From Cephalopachus bancanus (Eukaryota > Chordata > Mammalia > Primates > Tarsiidae), in assembly GCA_027257055.1 (NCBI GenBank), contig JAPVLO010000019.1, positions 14,465,001-14,529,000 on the forward strand: 64,000 bases of DNA. The letters are read 5' to 3'. Each line of letters starts with the position of its first letter. Position 1 is the first letter of the stretch. Below, piece after piece: positions 1-64,000 of this stretch. The position numbers and the translations under genes were made by a program. The notes under the pieces were generated by a model. That model saw nothing but the letters and a program-made list of their open reading frames with translations, ran no database searches and was not told the DNA's origin.

Positions 1-284
1 AAATGCAGGAGACACCCTGATGGACCTTGGAACTGGCAACCAATTCCTGATCAAAACCCTAAGTGCTCATACCATAAGAAATAAGGTAGACAAGTGGGAC
101 CTCATCAAACTGATGAGCTTCTGCAAAGCAAACCATCAAGAGAACAAGAAGACAGCCCACAAAATTGGAAAAAATATTTGCCAATTGTATATCAACAAAG
201 GCCTAATATCTAGGATCTACAAGGAACTCTAATGTGCTGCAAAGAAAAAACCAAACAGCCCCATTAAAAAATGGGCCAAAAAAA
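1..284 (+). mobile_element. L1 (LINE-1) ORF2 C-terminal fragment, first copy
   Basis: It aligns by eye with the segment at about 1565-1850 of the next L1 block (shared blocks include ACTGGCAACCAATTC and GGATCTACAAGGAACTC). A short open stretch reads TLSAHTIRNKVDKWDLIKL, a typical L1 ORF2 C-terminal segment. It ends at AAAAAATGGGCCAAA and jumps to the reverse-transcriptase region, so it is a separate copy or a rearranged part. Confidence 0.85.
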
Positions 285-2640
285 TTTTAAAAATCCTCTA
301 TAAGATTCTGGCAAACTGGATCCAAAACCACATCTCAGAAATCATCCACCATGACCAAGTAGGCTTAATCCCCAGGATGCAGGGCTGGTTCAACATTTGC
401 AAGACCATAAACATAATTAACTACATCAACAGATGCAAAAACAAGAACCACATGATTATCTCATTACATACGGAAAAAGCTTTTGATAAAAACCCTCAAA
501 TACTTAGGTATAGAAGGAACATACCTCAAAAGAGTAAGTGCCATCTACAATAAATCCACCAGTAAAATGTTGCTAAATGGGCAGAAACTAGAAACATTTC
601 CTCTGAAAACTGGAATAAGACAAGGTTGCCCACTCTCACCCCTCTTATTCAACATTGTGTTGGAAGTCTTAGCTAGGGCAATTAGACAAGAGAAGGAAAT
701 CAGGGGTATCCAAATAGGAAAAGAGGAAGTCAAGTTAACCCTATCTTTGCTGACAATATGATCCTATGCCATGAAAATCCAAAAGAATCTCAAAAATCTG
801 CTTGCACTGATAAAGGACTTTGGCAAAGTCTCAGGGTACAAAATAAATGTGCAAAAGACAGTTGCATTCTTATATACCAACAAGCAGGCAGAAAACCAAA
901 TAAATAGCACAATCCCATGCGGAGCAGCCACACACAAAAGAAATGCTTCGGTATCTTCCTAACCAGAGAAGTGAAAGAACTTTACAATGAGAACTACAAA
1001 ACACTGTTCAAAGAAATTCAAGAAGACACAAACAAATGAAAAAATATTCCATGCTTGTGGATAGAAAGAATTAACATTGTTAAGATGTCCATCCTACCAA
1101 AGGCAATCCACAGATTCAACCCAATACCCATTAAACTACCAGCATCATTCTTCTCAGACCTGGAAATGACAATACAGAAATTCATATGGAAACATAAATG
1201 ACCACGAATAGCCAAAACAATAGCAAAAGAAACAAAGCAGGAGGTATCATACTTCCAGAATCCAAACTTTACTATAAGGCTACAGTAATCAAAACAGCCT
1301 GGTAATGGTACAACACCAGACATATAGACCAATGGAACAGGATAAAGATTCTGGAAGCAAGGCCTCGATTTCTCAATCATCTCATCTTTGACAAAGCCTC
1401 CACCAACAACCACTGGGGAGAGGAAAACTTATTCAGTAAATGGTACTGGGAATACTGGCTGATCACCTGCAGAAGATTGAAACAGGACCCCTACCTATCA
1501 TCATACACAAAAATTAACTCTGAATGGGTCAAAGACCCAAACATAAAACCTCAGACTATATGAATTTTAGAAAATACAGGAGATACCCTTATAGAAATTG
1601 GAACTGGCAACCAATTCTTGATCAAAACCCTAAGTGCCCATACCAAAAGAAATACGATAGACAAGTGGGGCCTCATCAAACTGACGAGCTTCTGCAAAGC
1701 AAAAGAAACCATCAAGAGAGCAGGGAGGCAGCCCATAGAATGGGAAAAAATATTTGCCAACTGTATATCTGGCAAAGGTCTAACATCTAGGATCTACAAG
1801 GAACTCAAACATGCCGAAAAGAAAAAAAACGCCAGTAACAAGTGAACAAAAAACATGAATAGACATTTCTCTAAGGAAGATACACAGGCAGCCAACAAAC
1901 ACATGAAAACATGCTCAGCTTCACTAATCATCAGAGAAATGCAAATCAAACTACATTGAGATACCACCTAACCTCAGTAAGAATGGCCATCATTAGTAAC
2001 AACAGATGCTGGTGAGGATGTGGAGACAAAGGAACACTTCTACACTGCTAATGAGAATGCAAACTAGTGCAACCTCTTTGGAAGACAGTGTGGCGATTTC
2101 TGAAAGAAATAGAAATTGACCTTCCATATGACCCACCAATCCATCTTTTGAGAATATACCCAAAGGAACCCAAATTATTCTACAAAAAAAATCTGCACAC
2201 GCATGTTTGTTGCATCTCTATTCACAATAGCAAAAACAAGAAACAAACCATGCTGCCCATCGAAGCTGGACCAGATTTTAAAAATGTGGTACATATATAC
2301 AATGGAATATTATGCATTCATAAAGAAGGACAAACATATAGACTTCACAGCAACTTGGATGGATTTAGAGTCGATCATACTCAGTGATCTATCACAGAAA
2401 CAAAGAACAGAGTACCATGTGTTCTCACTTATAAGAAGACCCTGAACAATTATCATAATACTATAATAAAGGGATTAACAGTAGTGGGAACCTGCCAGGC
2501 AAGGGGGGTAGGATTGGCAGTTGAGGAAAACTGCCAGGGAAGGGAGGGGCACACCTCATCAACAAGGATACCTGCATAATGAACAACTGTATACCTAATC
2601 CTAAATTGTGCTCCACATCTTTAAAAAGAAAAAAGAAAGT
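285..2640 (+). mobile_element. L1 (LINE-1) 3' part: reverse transcriptase to 3'UTR, degenerate
   Basis: Sense-oriented L1. Reverse-transcriptase hallmarks [20 protein letters not shown] are readable around 625-690. The catalytic box that is normally FADD reads FADN in a shifted frame near 745, so the second Asp is lost. ORF2 C-terminal sequence continues to about 2390, with stops and frameshifts, then a 3'UTR and an A-rich end near 2625-2640. It is 5'-truncated and inactive. It inserted in the antisense direction relative to MTMR7. Confidence 0.93.
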
Positions 2641-2769
2641 CTAAAAATGACCTCTTTTGGTTCTTATGAACAGTAGATATATAATATTAAAGCTGGAAAG
2701 GAACTAATAATTGCTATCTGTAAAGTGTCCTTGTCCTGTAGCAGAGGAATTTACAATCATTGTGGCTTC

Positions 2770-2850
2770 ATGGTATAGTGCAAGAACATTATTATAATCT
2801 CAACTCCTTTACAGTACTGACCTTGACAAAATGTTTAATTCCTCTGAATG
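2770..2850 (+). repeat. MIR fragment
   Basis: Looks like the MIR core (TGGTATAGTG ... CTCAACTCC ... ACCTTGACAAA ... TTAATTCCTCTGA). Ancient mammal-wide SINE. Confidence 0.6.
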
Positions 2851-2929
2851 AAAAAAAAGAAGAAAAGAAAAAAGCTCCTCTGTAATTTGGGGGAGTTTTC
2901 CTCTCAAGTGGTCATTGAACATTTATTAT

Positions 2930-3105
2930 TTGTTGGCTATTATTCAAAACATTTCACATTTTATCTCACTTCATCCTCATTGGCATATTATATGTCTATT
3001 TTACAAATGAGAAAACCAAGGAATGGAGAGATTAAGTCATTTCCCAAAGTTCCATAGCTAGAGAGTAGAAAAGCTAGAATTCAAACCCAAGCAGACATCG
3101 TTAGA
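2930..3105 (-). repeat. MIR fragment
   Basis: Reverse-strand MIR: TTTTACAAATGAGAAAACCAAGG, then GATTAAGTCATTTCCCAAAG, then AATTCAAACCCAAGCAG. Confidence 0.7.
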
Positions 3106-3200
3106 ATTGGTTAGTCAAGTGCAACAAACCACAAAAAACTCTCAAGGAAAACAGGTGAGCCTAAAGGATTCAGTCTGCTACTTGTAGCCCTTTGCACATG

Positions 3201-3223
3201 GATGTCCCCTCCAAGGGGACATC
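3201..3223. repeat. Subterminal palindrome of the piggyBac element
   Basis: Perfect 10-bp arms GATGTCCCCT and AGGGGACATC separated by CCA, 13 bp inside the left end. Subterminal inverted repeats are common in piggyBac elements and are candidate transposase-binding sites. Confidence 0.75.
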
Positions 3224-3748
3224 GTAAATCTAGCAAACCTCTCAAAGGTCCCCTCTCAGGAATATAAAGAGATTGCTAGTGATTATACAGAATAAACTTC
3301 TGCCAGCACATTTTTTCTAAAGAGTATGTTTCCTTGAAGTCTTCCATTCAAATACTATGAAAAAAGCAAAGAGATGGAATATATACTGAGATATACATTG
3401 AAAAATACCAGCTGGAGTCACGTAGAAAGAGAATGTGGGAAATGCTTTCAAAGTGGCGCTGACACTTTGTAAGAGAAGGTAGTGACAGAAAGCGTTTGTA
3501 TAAGGCAGCTGTGGGTTTACCCTTTGTATCATATGGCATAACTTGAAAAATTAGATAAGCAAATTACTGTAGTCTTGAAAAATACTTCTGAAGTTGAAGG
3601 CAGATCATACTGAAGTATCAAGTGGCACACAGATCAAATATATATATTTGCACTAAGTTGGAAAAATAAAATTGGAAAAGTAATATTCTTTCATTTCATT
3701 TTGTAATTTACAATCAAATTTTTATCCATTTGTTTAGTTTACAGAAAA

Positions 3749-5798
3749 ATGGCAGAGTGGAAAGACAAAAGTGACAGTTATAAGCAGCAGTGAAGATGAG
3801 TTATATTTGAACTTTTATACAGATAAGTTAGAAAAAATAACATTGATGTAGAAGAAAATGATAGTAGTGATAGTGATATCATCCCACCAAGAAGAAAACG
3901 GGCAAATGGAATAGAAAGTGATGTCAGTGAAAGTGTTAATAGTTTCGAAGAAGTAGAAGTCAAGTGAAGAATGGGAAGATGTTACAGAAAGACGATCATC
4001 CAACAAGAATAAATTTTGTTATACATCCTCAAACAACAGGACCAACAAATCGCAAGCAACGTAAGAGAAACAACTATTTTACTCTGTATTTTACAAATAA
4101 ATTAGTGGATAGTGTAATAAAAGATATCATTATACAAACATAAGGATGCAAACATAAGGAAAAAGCAGCTATCATGTGGTGGGGGCTTTTAGAAAATGCT
4201 TCAAAACATATATCATAATTAAAATATTTCAGTTTGTTAATGCAAAACCCCGTGCTCAGTACCTGTAGCTAAAACCACAAGCCCCTGCTCAGTGCCTGCA
4301 GTCAAAACCACAAGCTTGTACGATTGTTACAAAAAGTACAAAACCTTACACCATGAAAAGCCCCTTCCCCCCCAAAGCCAATGTAAAACCTATATACACT
4401 GATACCTGACTGTGATCTGGGCCCAGCCTTTGTGACTGGAGTCCGCTGGGTCGAATGCTGCATTCCAGTAATAAACGCAGCTTCCCGCTTATCAGCCTCA
4501 GTGTCACGGTCTCTCCGATTTGTTTTCCCACAACAATCACACAAATCAATTTAGCATAAGTGGTATGACACCAACAGGAATTTTTAGCTTTAACTGCAGT
4601 TACCCCAAATATGGGAATAATTCAAGAACCAAATTTTTAAGAGTACTGGTCAACTGCTTTCAATAGTAAAATACGCTTTGGAAACATTCAGTACAGAAAG
4701 GTTTATGAAAATCTTCTGGAAGCTTCATTTGAAGACACCTGCATTGAGTAATGGGACGATCAGAACTTGTACTCGAAAGGCCAGAAATTGGAATATATAT
4801 CGATTCACAGTTTTTGCACTATTTCATACTAGATCAAGCAATTTGTGTTGCCAAATCCATTGTTCGATTTAAAGGGCAAATACCATTTTTAACATGCAAT
4901 CCAAATAAGCCTACTAAATGGGGTACATGCATTTAGGCACTAGTTGATTCAAAAACAGTATCTTTCCTCAATACCTTCCTGCTATGGCAGCACAACATCC
5001 AAAAACATCATCTGACCTGATCTTCTGGTAAGCACCAGAATTGTATTATATTTATATGAAAAGTTGTTGGAAAAAGTTCCCAATGCAGCAGGATACCACA
5101 TGTCTATTGACAGATACTACACTACTATTATCCTAGCAGAAAAACCACTAAAGATGAAATGTCATCCTACTGGTACAAAGCCGAAAGGGAATAACAACAC
5201 AAAAAGCCAAAGTTTTTGTCAAAAACAAAAACTAGCATATAAGAAAAATATGCTTCTTGTGTGGAAGGACAAAAGGATCATTAAAATTCTCAGCACTTGG
5301 AATCATGTAGTAGTGACATCTACCACAAGGACTTTATGTGATAGAGATTTATCAGTCAAAAGGTCTGAGATGATTCTAAATTCTGTTCCAAATATGAGCA
5401 GTATAGATCAATATGCTTCTACATATTGTTTTTTGCAAAAATCTTTAAAATTATGGAGGAAATTATTTTTCTAGGGACTAGATATTTGTGTTGCTAACTC
5501 CTATATACTGTACCAAGCATCAAAATAGCATCTGTTCAATCCGTTGAGAAGTGGTTTTCAGGAATCACAAGCGCATCCTTCCTTGTCATATTTGAACAAC
5601 AGACTGAACAATTACATATTATTAATGTGTGAGGAAGAAAACAAGACTGCATCATCTGCTTGAATAGAAAAACACCAGATGGAAGCTGTCAAACAAATTA
5701 CTATTGCACAATATGTATCCAATGAACCTGCAACACTTGTTGGTGACTGTTTCACATATTATCACACATTAGAAAAATATAAGATAAAACATTTTTGA
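3749..5798 (+). pseudogene. piggyBac transposase pseudogene
   Basis: Starts ATGGCAGAGTGG at 3749; stop TGA at 5796-5798. The order of parts matches the family: an acidic N-terminus (EENDSSDSDIIPPRRKR-like, about 3850-3900), an N-terminal domain interrupted by the LTR, then PFLTCNPNKPTKWG (about 4880-4925). The longest open piece, 5064-5471 (136 codons), keeps the three acidic sites expected of the DDD catalytic core: Asp16 in SIDRYYT, Asp69 in WKDKR and Asp115 in SIDQYA. A cysteine-rich C-terminal finger is recognisable at 5690-5765 (YYCTIC in one frame, VGDCFTYYHT in another), shifted by an indel. Several stops and frameshifts make it non-functional. A domesticated gene is unlikely because the frame is broken throughout. 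Confidence 0.87.
4241..4535 (+). mobile_element. Solo LTR-like insertion (endogenous retrovirus class I type) inside the piggyBac transposase
   Basis: The block starts TGCAAAACC and ends CCCACAACA (TG...CA). It interrupts the transposase reading and has a composition unlike the AT-rich flanks. It contains a TATA-like CCTATATAC near 4389 and a polyadenylation signal AATAAA at 4470-4475, followed by a short pyrimidine-rich U5-like tail. A 29-bp imperfect direct repeat (4253-4281 and 4286-4314, TGCTCAGTxCCTG...AAACCACAAG) resembles U3 enhancer repeats. No internal viral genes are present. I could not find a clear target-site duplication, so the exact ends are uncertain. It could be a 5'-truncated LTR. 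Confidence 0.65.
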
Positions 5799-6685
5799 GT
5801 TTTTGTCATAAATAAGCTCCTCAATGTCCAAAATTCCATTATAAGCCATGGATCATTATAATAAGATAACTGGTTCTAACACTATACTATTTAATATAAA
5901 GTGATTAGTTTTTCACTATTTTGTAAAAAAGTGCAGTTAAGTTGCCGGTAGGTGATCTGTGAGATGTCTCTGAATACAAAGGGTTAAAACATCTCCATTT
6001 CCCTGGATCAAACTTGAAGCTCCTTGAAGAAAACAAACTAGTATCCACCAGAAAAACTAATTTTCTTTCTGTTCAACTCAGACAGTATAAAACTATTGGA
6101 ATCTATTTTATTTGAACTGATCATTACCCAAATTAAATCTGATGATGCTGCATACTATAGTTGAAATCATTTATTCCATAAAAATTTCAAAAATGTTCTC
6201 TCATTTGTACTTCCTAAATTATTTTATTAAGTTTTTGACTATAATTTATTTTAAAGTCTATTTTATCTACTCTTACTACTGGATAAACGAATACAGCTTT
6301 AGTCTGAATAAACTAAAATAAATTTAGTTTCAAATTTGCTCTCCCAGTTATATTTCCTATTCTTATGATAGTATACCCACCAAAGATGTCTAACTTTTTC
6401 CTTTGAAATGCAAAAACCACTGTCCTTGACTCCAGAAAGTTTCCTTTAAATATGAGTGTGTCAAGTGTTTCAGCCTGTTTACATCAGGCAGCAACTTGAG
6501 GAAAAATGAACCTGTACATACCTTTTAAACATTTAAATCATTAATGAAATGATGTCAGGAAAAAGAAAAGAACTTAGTATAGAGATATGACTGAATGAAA
6601 TACTCTTCAAAATTATGAAAGGCCACCTGAAGTTCTCGATCCAAATAAAAATCTTTAGATAAAACTTAAACACCAAAATACTTAC

Positions 6686-61239
<54,554 letters not shown>

Positions 61240-61683
61240 CTGCAAGAAAAGGGAGAATAAAGCCAAAACAAGCTAATTCAAAGTCAGAACCAAATCTCCC
61301 CAAAAACATTCTGTCCCAGCTAGAGCACACCCAGAGGCCATCCCAGACCCCAGCCCCCTGCACACTCCCCAGAGTACCCTGTCTCTGTAAACAGGGTAAC
61401 CCACCTCCTCCCAGCAATAACAAGAAGACCTTGAGACATCTAGACTCAACTTTACAGTAGTTTCATTCCTTTTAAAAAAACAAGGTCTTTCCATTTTGTG
61501 TTTTTAAAAACAATTTCCTTAAGAGCAAAAATATTTTCTCGTCCACATAAAATATGGACCATAAAAATTAATTATGTATGCATTCATTAGACATCAATAA
61601 TTCAATTTTTTAATGTATATCAAACTTGGATTTGGGATGGCATTTCAGAGGTACACAGAGACCCAGGCCAATTCCAAGTTTCA

Positions 61684-61841
61684 ATGTTCAGTTTTTTTTG
61701 TTTGTTTGTTTGGTTTTTTTTTGAGTTGGAGTCTCACTCTGTCGCCCAGACTGAAGTGCAGTGGCCACTCCTGGCCACCGCAGCCTCGACCTGCTGGGCT
61801 CCAGCCATCCTTCCGCCTCAGCCTTCCATGTTCAGTTTTTT
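61684..61841 (-). mobile_element. Alu, 5'-truncated right monomer with exact target-site duplication
   Basis: ATGTTCAGTTTTTT occurs at 61684-61697 and 61828-61841. Between them is only the right-monomer part of a lineage-type Alu in reverse (GAGTTGGAGTCTCACTCTGTC to CCGCCTCAGCCTTCC). Confidence 0.94.
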
Positions 61842-62189
61842 AAACAAATAACAAACATTTGGAAAAGCTGTGGATTACACGAAATGTTTGCATTTGAAAC
61901 ATTTGAACTTTTAACACCATAAATGTTACAATTGTGTTGCTCATATTTATAGGATTCATTAAAAAAAATCTATTCATAGCACACAGTACCATGGTCATGG
62001 GATACAAGTTGAGGCTGCATCACAAAAGTTGTCTTTCCATTGTGTCATGGTATCTCTGTCCTTACATATTGCCTTTTATGTTTCTGAGGCCAAGTTTGAT
62101 AGTCTCACTGTTTCCCTCTCTCCAGTAAAATCTAGGATTTGGTTTTCCTGCCCTGATCTTTGCCATGTAAGGGAAATGTCTAGATCACC

Positions 62190-62480
62190 ACTATTCAACA
62201 GAAATATAAAACAAGCTACATATGTCACCTAAATTACTCTTATAGCCACATTTAAGGAGCAGAGACAGCTAAATTAATTTACTAATATTTTATTTAACAT
62301 ACGTCCAAAATCATTATTTCAACATGTACATGATATAAAACTTATTAATATTTGACACATTTTGTTTTGTACTGTCTTTGAAATTGCACACGTATTTTAC
62401 ACTTAATGGTACATCTCAGTTCAGAGGAGCACCGAACAGTTACTTCTAGTCAATGGCTACCACACTGGACAGTGCAGACC
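62190..62480 (-). mobile_element. hAT-like non-autonomous DNA transposon, copy 2
   Basis: Reverse-oriented partner of 18115-18510: CTATTCAACAGAAATATAAAA at the left, ACATACGTCCAAAATCATTA in the middle, CTACCACACTGGACAGTGCAG at the right end. Confidence 0.7.
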
Positions 62481-62489
62481 TAAGCATTT

Positions 62490-62690
62490 CTGATGATAAT
62501 AAGAGACAGCTGACACCCAGACCTTGTTTTGTCCCAGATTCTGTTCCAATTAATCCAGTTAGTAGGCACCTTGATGGTCCTCACTTTACAGACAAGAAAC
62601 CTGAGGCCAAGGAAGGATGAGGACGCTCCCCTCACATAGGGTCTCACAGCTAATAAATGGAGAGCCCACATTGAAACAAGGTATCAAGCT
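62490..62690 (-). repeat. MIR
   Basis: Reverse MIR: CACTTTACAGACAAGAAACC, then TGAGGCCAAGGAAGG, then GGTCTCACAGCTAATAAATGG. Confidence 0.8.
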
Positions 62691-64000
62691 GAGAGTGTGT
62701 GCTCCTCATCACAACACACACTGCCTCACAAGGTAGATCCTTCTCTTTTTTCTCTTCTTCCCTTGTGCTAGTTCCCTAACCTTCCAGTTTCTCTCCAATA
62801 GATCTCTTTCTCCTCGTTTTCTTAGGTTCTCCCAGTTACTCCTTAGCTAATAGAAAGCATTGTGTGGACAATTTAATGCTCCTAAACATGTGCATTTGGA
62901 TCCCTTTACAGGATCTGACCACCAGCAAGAGGTTGCAGTAATACACAGGCAGCCTGAGATCAAAACTCAGGATCTCAAACTTTTTTGGATTGCTACTGAG
63001 ATGATTCATCTACATGGAAGAAGAAAGATAAGGGTCATATTTTAAGTACCAGATTTCTTCATTTTTCTTGTGACTAAGAGACAACATGACTGTGGTATAT
63101 CAGCAGTGAGATAAATTATGTGCTATTTTAGTCCCTCTTGATGTCAAATTTCTAAACTTCAAAACTTAGAATACTGGTTTTTGAACAAATAAGAAAATAT
63201 ATCCAGGTGCATTCACGTACAAACATAGAGCAAACACTTTCAGTAAAAAACAATTCATCATAATCTTAGCTAATTGAGCAGCAGTGTATGAAACTGAAAT
63301 CCTGTTCTGGGAACAGAAAGCTCAGCACTGACAAGTCTTTTCCACCTCTAAGTACCATTTTCATGACCTAAGCTTCTGCTACCATAATGTTAACTGCAAA
63401 TGCAATTTGTTTAAGATGCCAAAAGAATCTCTTGAGAAAACCTTAGTCCCCTGAGTGAAAGAAGAGCTAATTAATATGGAGTAATAATAGAAACTAAATT
63501 CCTTTTGTTAAACATTTATAAGTAGGTTTAAGGGTAAACGAAAAAACACTCTATGACTATGGATAGTATTCTGTTTGGGGGCTGATGCCTGTTTCCACTG
63601 AGAGGAGGCAATAGAACTGCCCATATATTAAAGCAAGAATAATTTATAATAGACATTAAGATGATCACTCTTGAATTGGGAGACGTTAGAATGAATTGAC
63701 ACTGATATGACATTTTTTTGTTTCAGACATTTTTAAAGAAATGGGTGATCAACAAATCTTCAGGCCCAATTTCACCAAAATTTTACATGAAGCAGAACAA
63801 TTTCCATCTTTGTCAGCCAATGCACAGTCCTGCCAATGGGGGCAAGCTTCTACCCAGAGGCCACCTTAGAAGCAGCGTGGGAGCTGCTTACTCAAGGAAA
63901 TCAAAAAGTACCATTAGAGCAGATGTAAATTTTACAGAATATTTCCCATCTCATAATTTTCTATTTCTCTCACCCTGAACTCTTTCAAAATACATAGCAG

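Larger units (their letters stand above)
3188..5983 (+). mobile_element. piggyBac DNA transposon, nearly full length, inactive, split by an LTR
   Basis: Both ends are visible. The right end is ...ATACAAAGGG followed by TTAA (5984-5987), the piggyBac target site. The left end begins CCCTTTGCACATGG at 3188, with the TTAA decayed to GTAG. Read inward, the two ends share CCCTTTGxA, as expected for terminal inverted repeats. Without the 295-bp LTR insert the element is about 2.5 kb, the usual size of an autonomous piggyBac. The left terminus resembles LOOPER/MER85-type piggyBac ends as I remember them. Between the ends lies a broken transposase gene (separate entry). Mouse lemur is known to carry recent piggyBac families, but this copy has many frame breaks and looks old. 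Confidence 0.88.
1..6685 (-). other. MTMR7 intron downstream of exon h (incomplete)
   Basis: No coding exon of the host gene was found here. Contents: L1 sequence to about 2640, two MIR fragments (2770-3105), the piggyBac element with its nested LTR (3188-5983), then about 700 bp (5988-6685) of AT-rich sequence in which I recognise nothing. Confidence 0.8.
61240..64000 (-). other. MTMR7 intron upstream of exon a (incomplete)
   Basis: No PH-GRAM exon is visible. Contains a truncated Alu, hAT-like copy 2 and a MIR. 62700-64000 holds nothing I recognise. Confidence 0.8.

Noticed and set aside
1018..1413. 131-codon minus-strand frame at the left end
   Set aside because: Antisense shadow of L1 ORF2, which runs on the plus strand.
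4302..4549. Minus-strand open frames inside the LTR insert
   Set aside because: The LTR reads in the plus direction (TATA-like box then AATAAA), and these frames are antisense shadows without viral gene similarity.

Overview
This is a piece of a primate nuclear genome that lies almost entirely in introns of one gene read on the minus strand. The gene is a myotubularin-related phosphatidylinositol 3-phosphatase, best matched to MTMR7. Eight consecutive internal exons were found by reading each protein segment together with its splice sites: 61082-61239, 48841-48969, 40889-41023, 30738-30870, 11405-11514, 9918-10043, 8075-8124 and 6686-6886. Joined in that order they keep one open frame of about 347 residues. 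It runs from the linker after the PH-GRAM domain, through the catalytic loop (HCSDGWDRT), to just past the phosphatase core. The PH-GRAM exons lie beyond the right edge and the coiled-coil C-terminal exons beyond the left edge. One intron has a GC donor in place of GT.

The organism is a primate because dimeric 7SL-derived Alu elements are abundant. Most Alus share features unlike the usual human subfamilies, such as a GAGACTCCAACTC 3' end, a CCTGAGCCTGCGGGTTTGAGACC block and a CAATAAATCAAAAA linker. That points to a strepsirrhine (lemur or galago side), which is an inference. A few older AluJ-like copies are also present.

Layout from left to right. 1-2640: rearranged L1 ORF2 and 3'UTR sequence. 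3188-5983: a near full-length, decayed piggyBac transposon with an LTR of about 295 bp inserted in its transposase. 6686-11514: the four clustered 3' exons, including the catalytic exon. 11515-30737: the largest intron, with old L1, MIR, Alu, a hAT-like element and a mariner transposase fossil. 30738-30870: an exon. 30871-40888: an intron with a 250-bp segment duplicated into a Tigger-like element, and an orphan 80-codon open stretch with a partial duplicate. 40889-41023: an exon. 41024-48840: an intron with five Alus, all in the gene's orientation. 48841-48969: an exon. 48970-61081: an intron with old L1s, a miniature inverted-repeat transposon and a long GT repeat. 61082-61239: an exon. 61240-64000: start of the next upstream intron.

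I see no bacterial-type operons, CRISPR arrays, tRNA or rRNA genes, no promoter or CpG island, and no evidence of a new defence-like or enzymatic system. The most unusual structures are the nested piggyBac/LTR locus, the GC-AG intron and the two local duplications. Repeat family names come from recalled consensus sequences and repeat borders are approximate.
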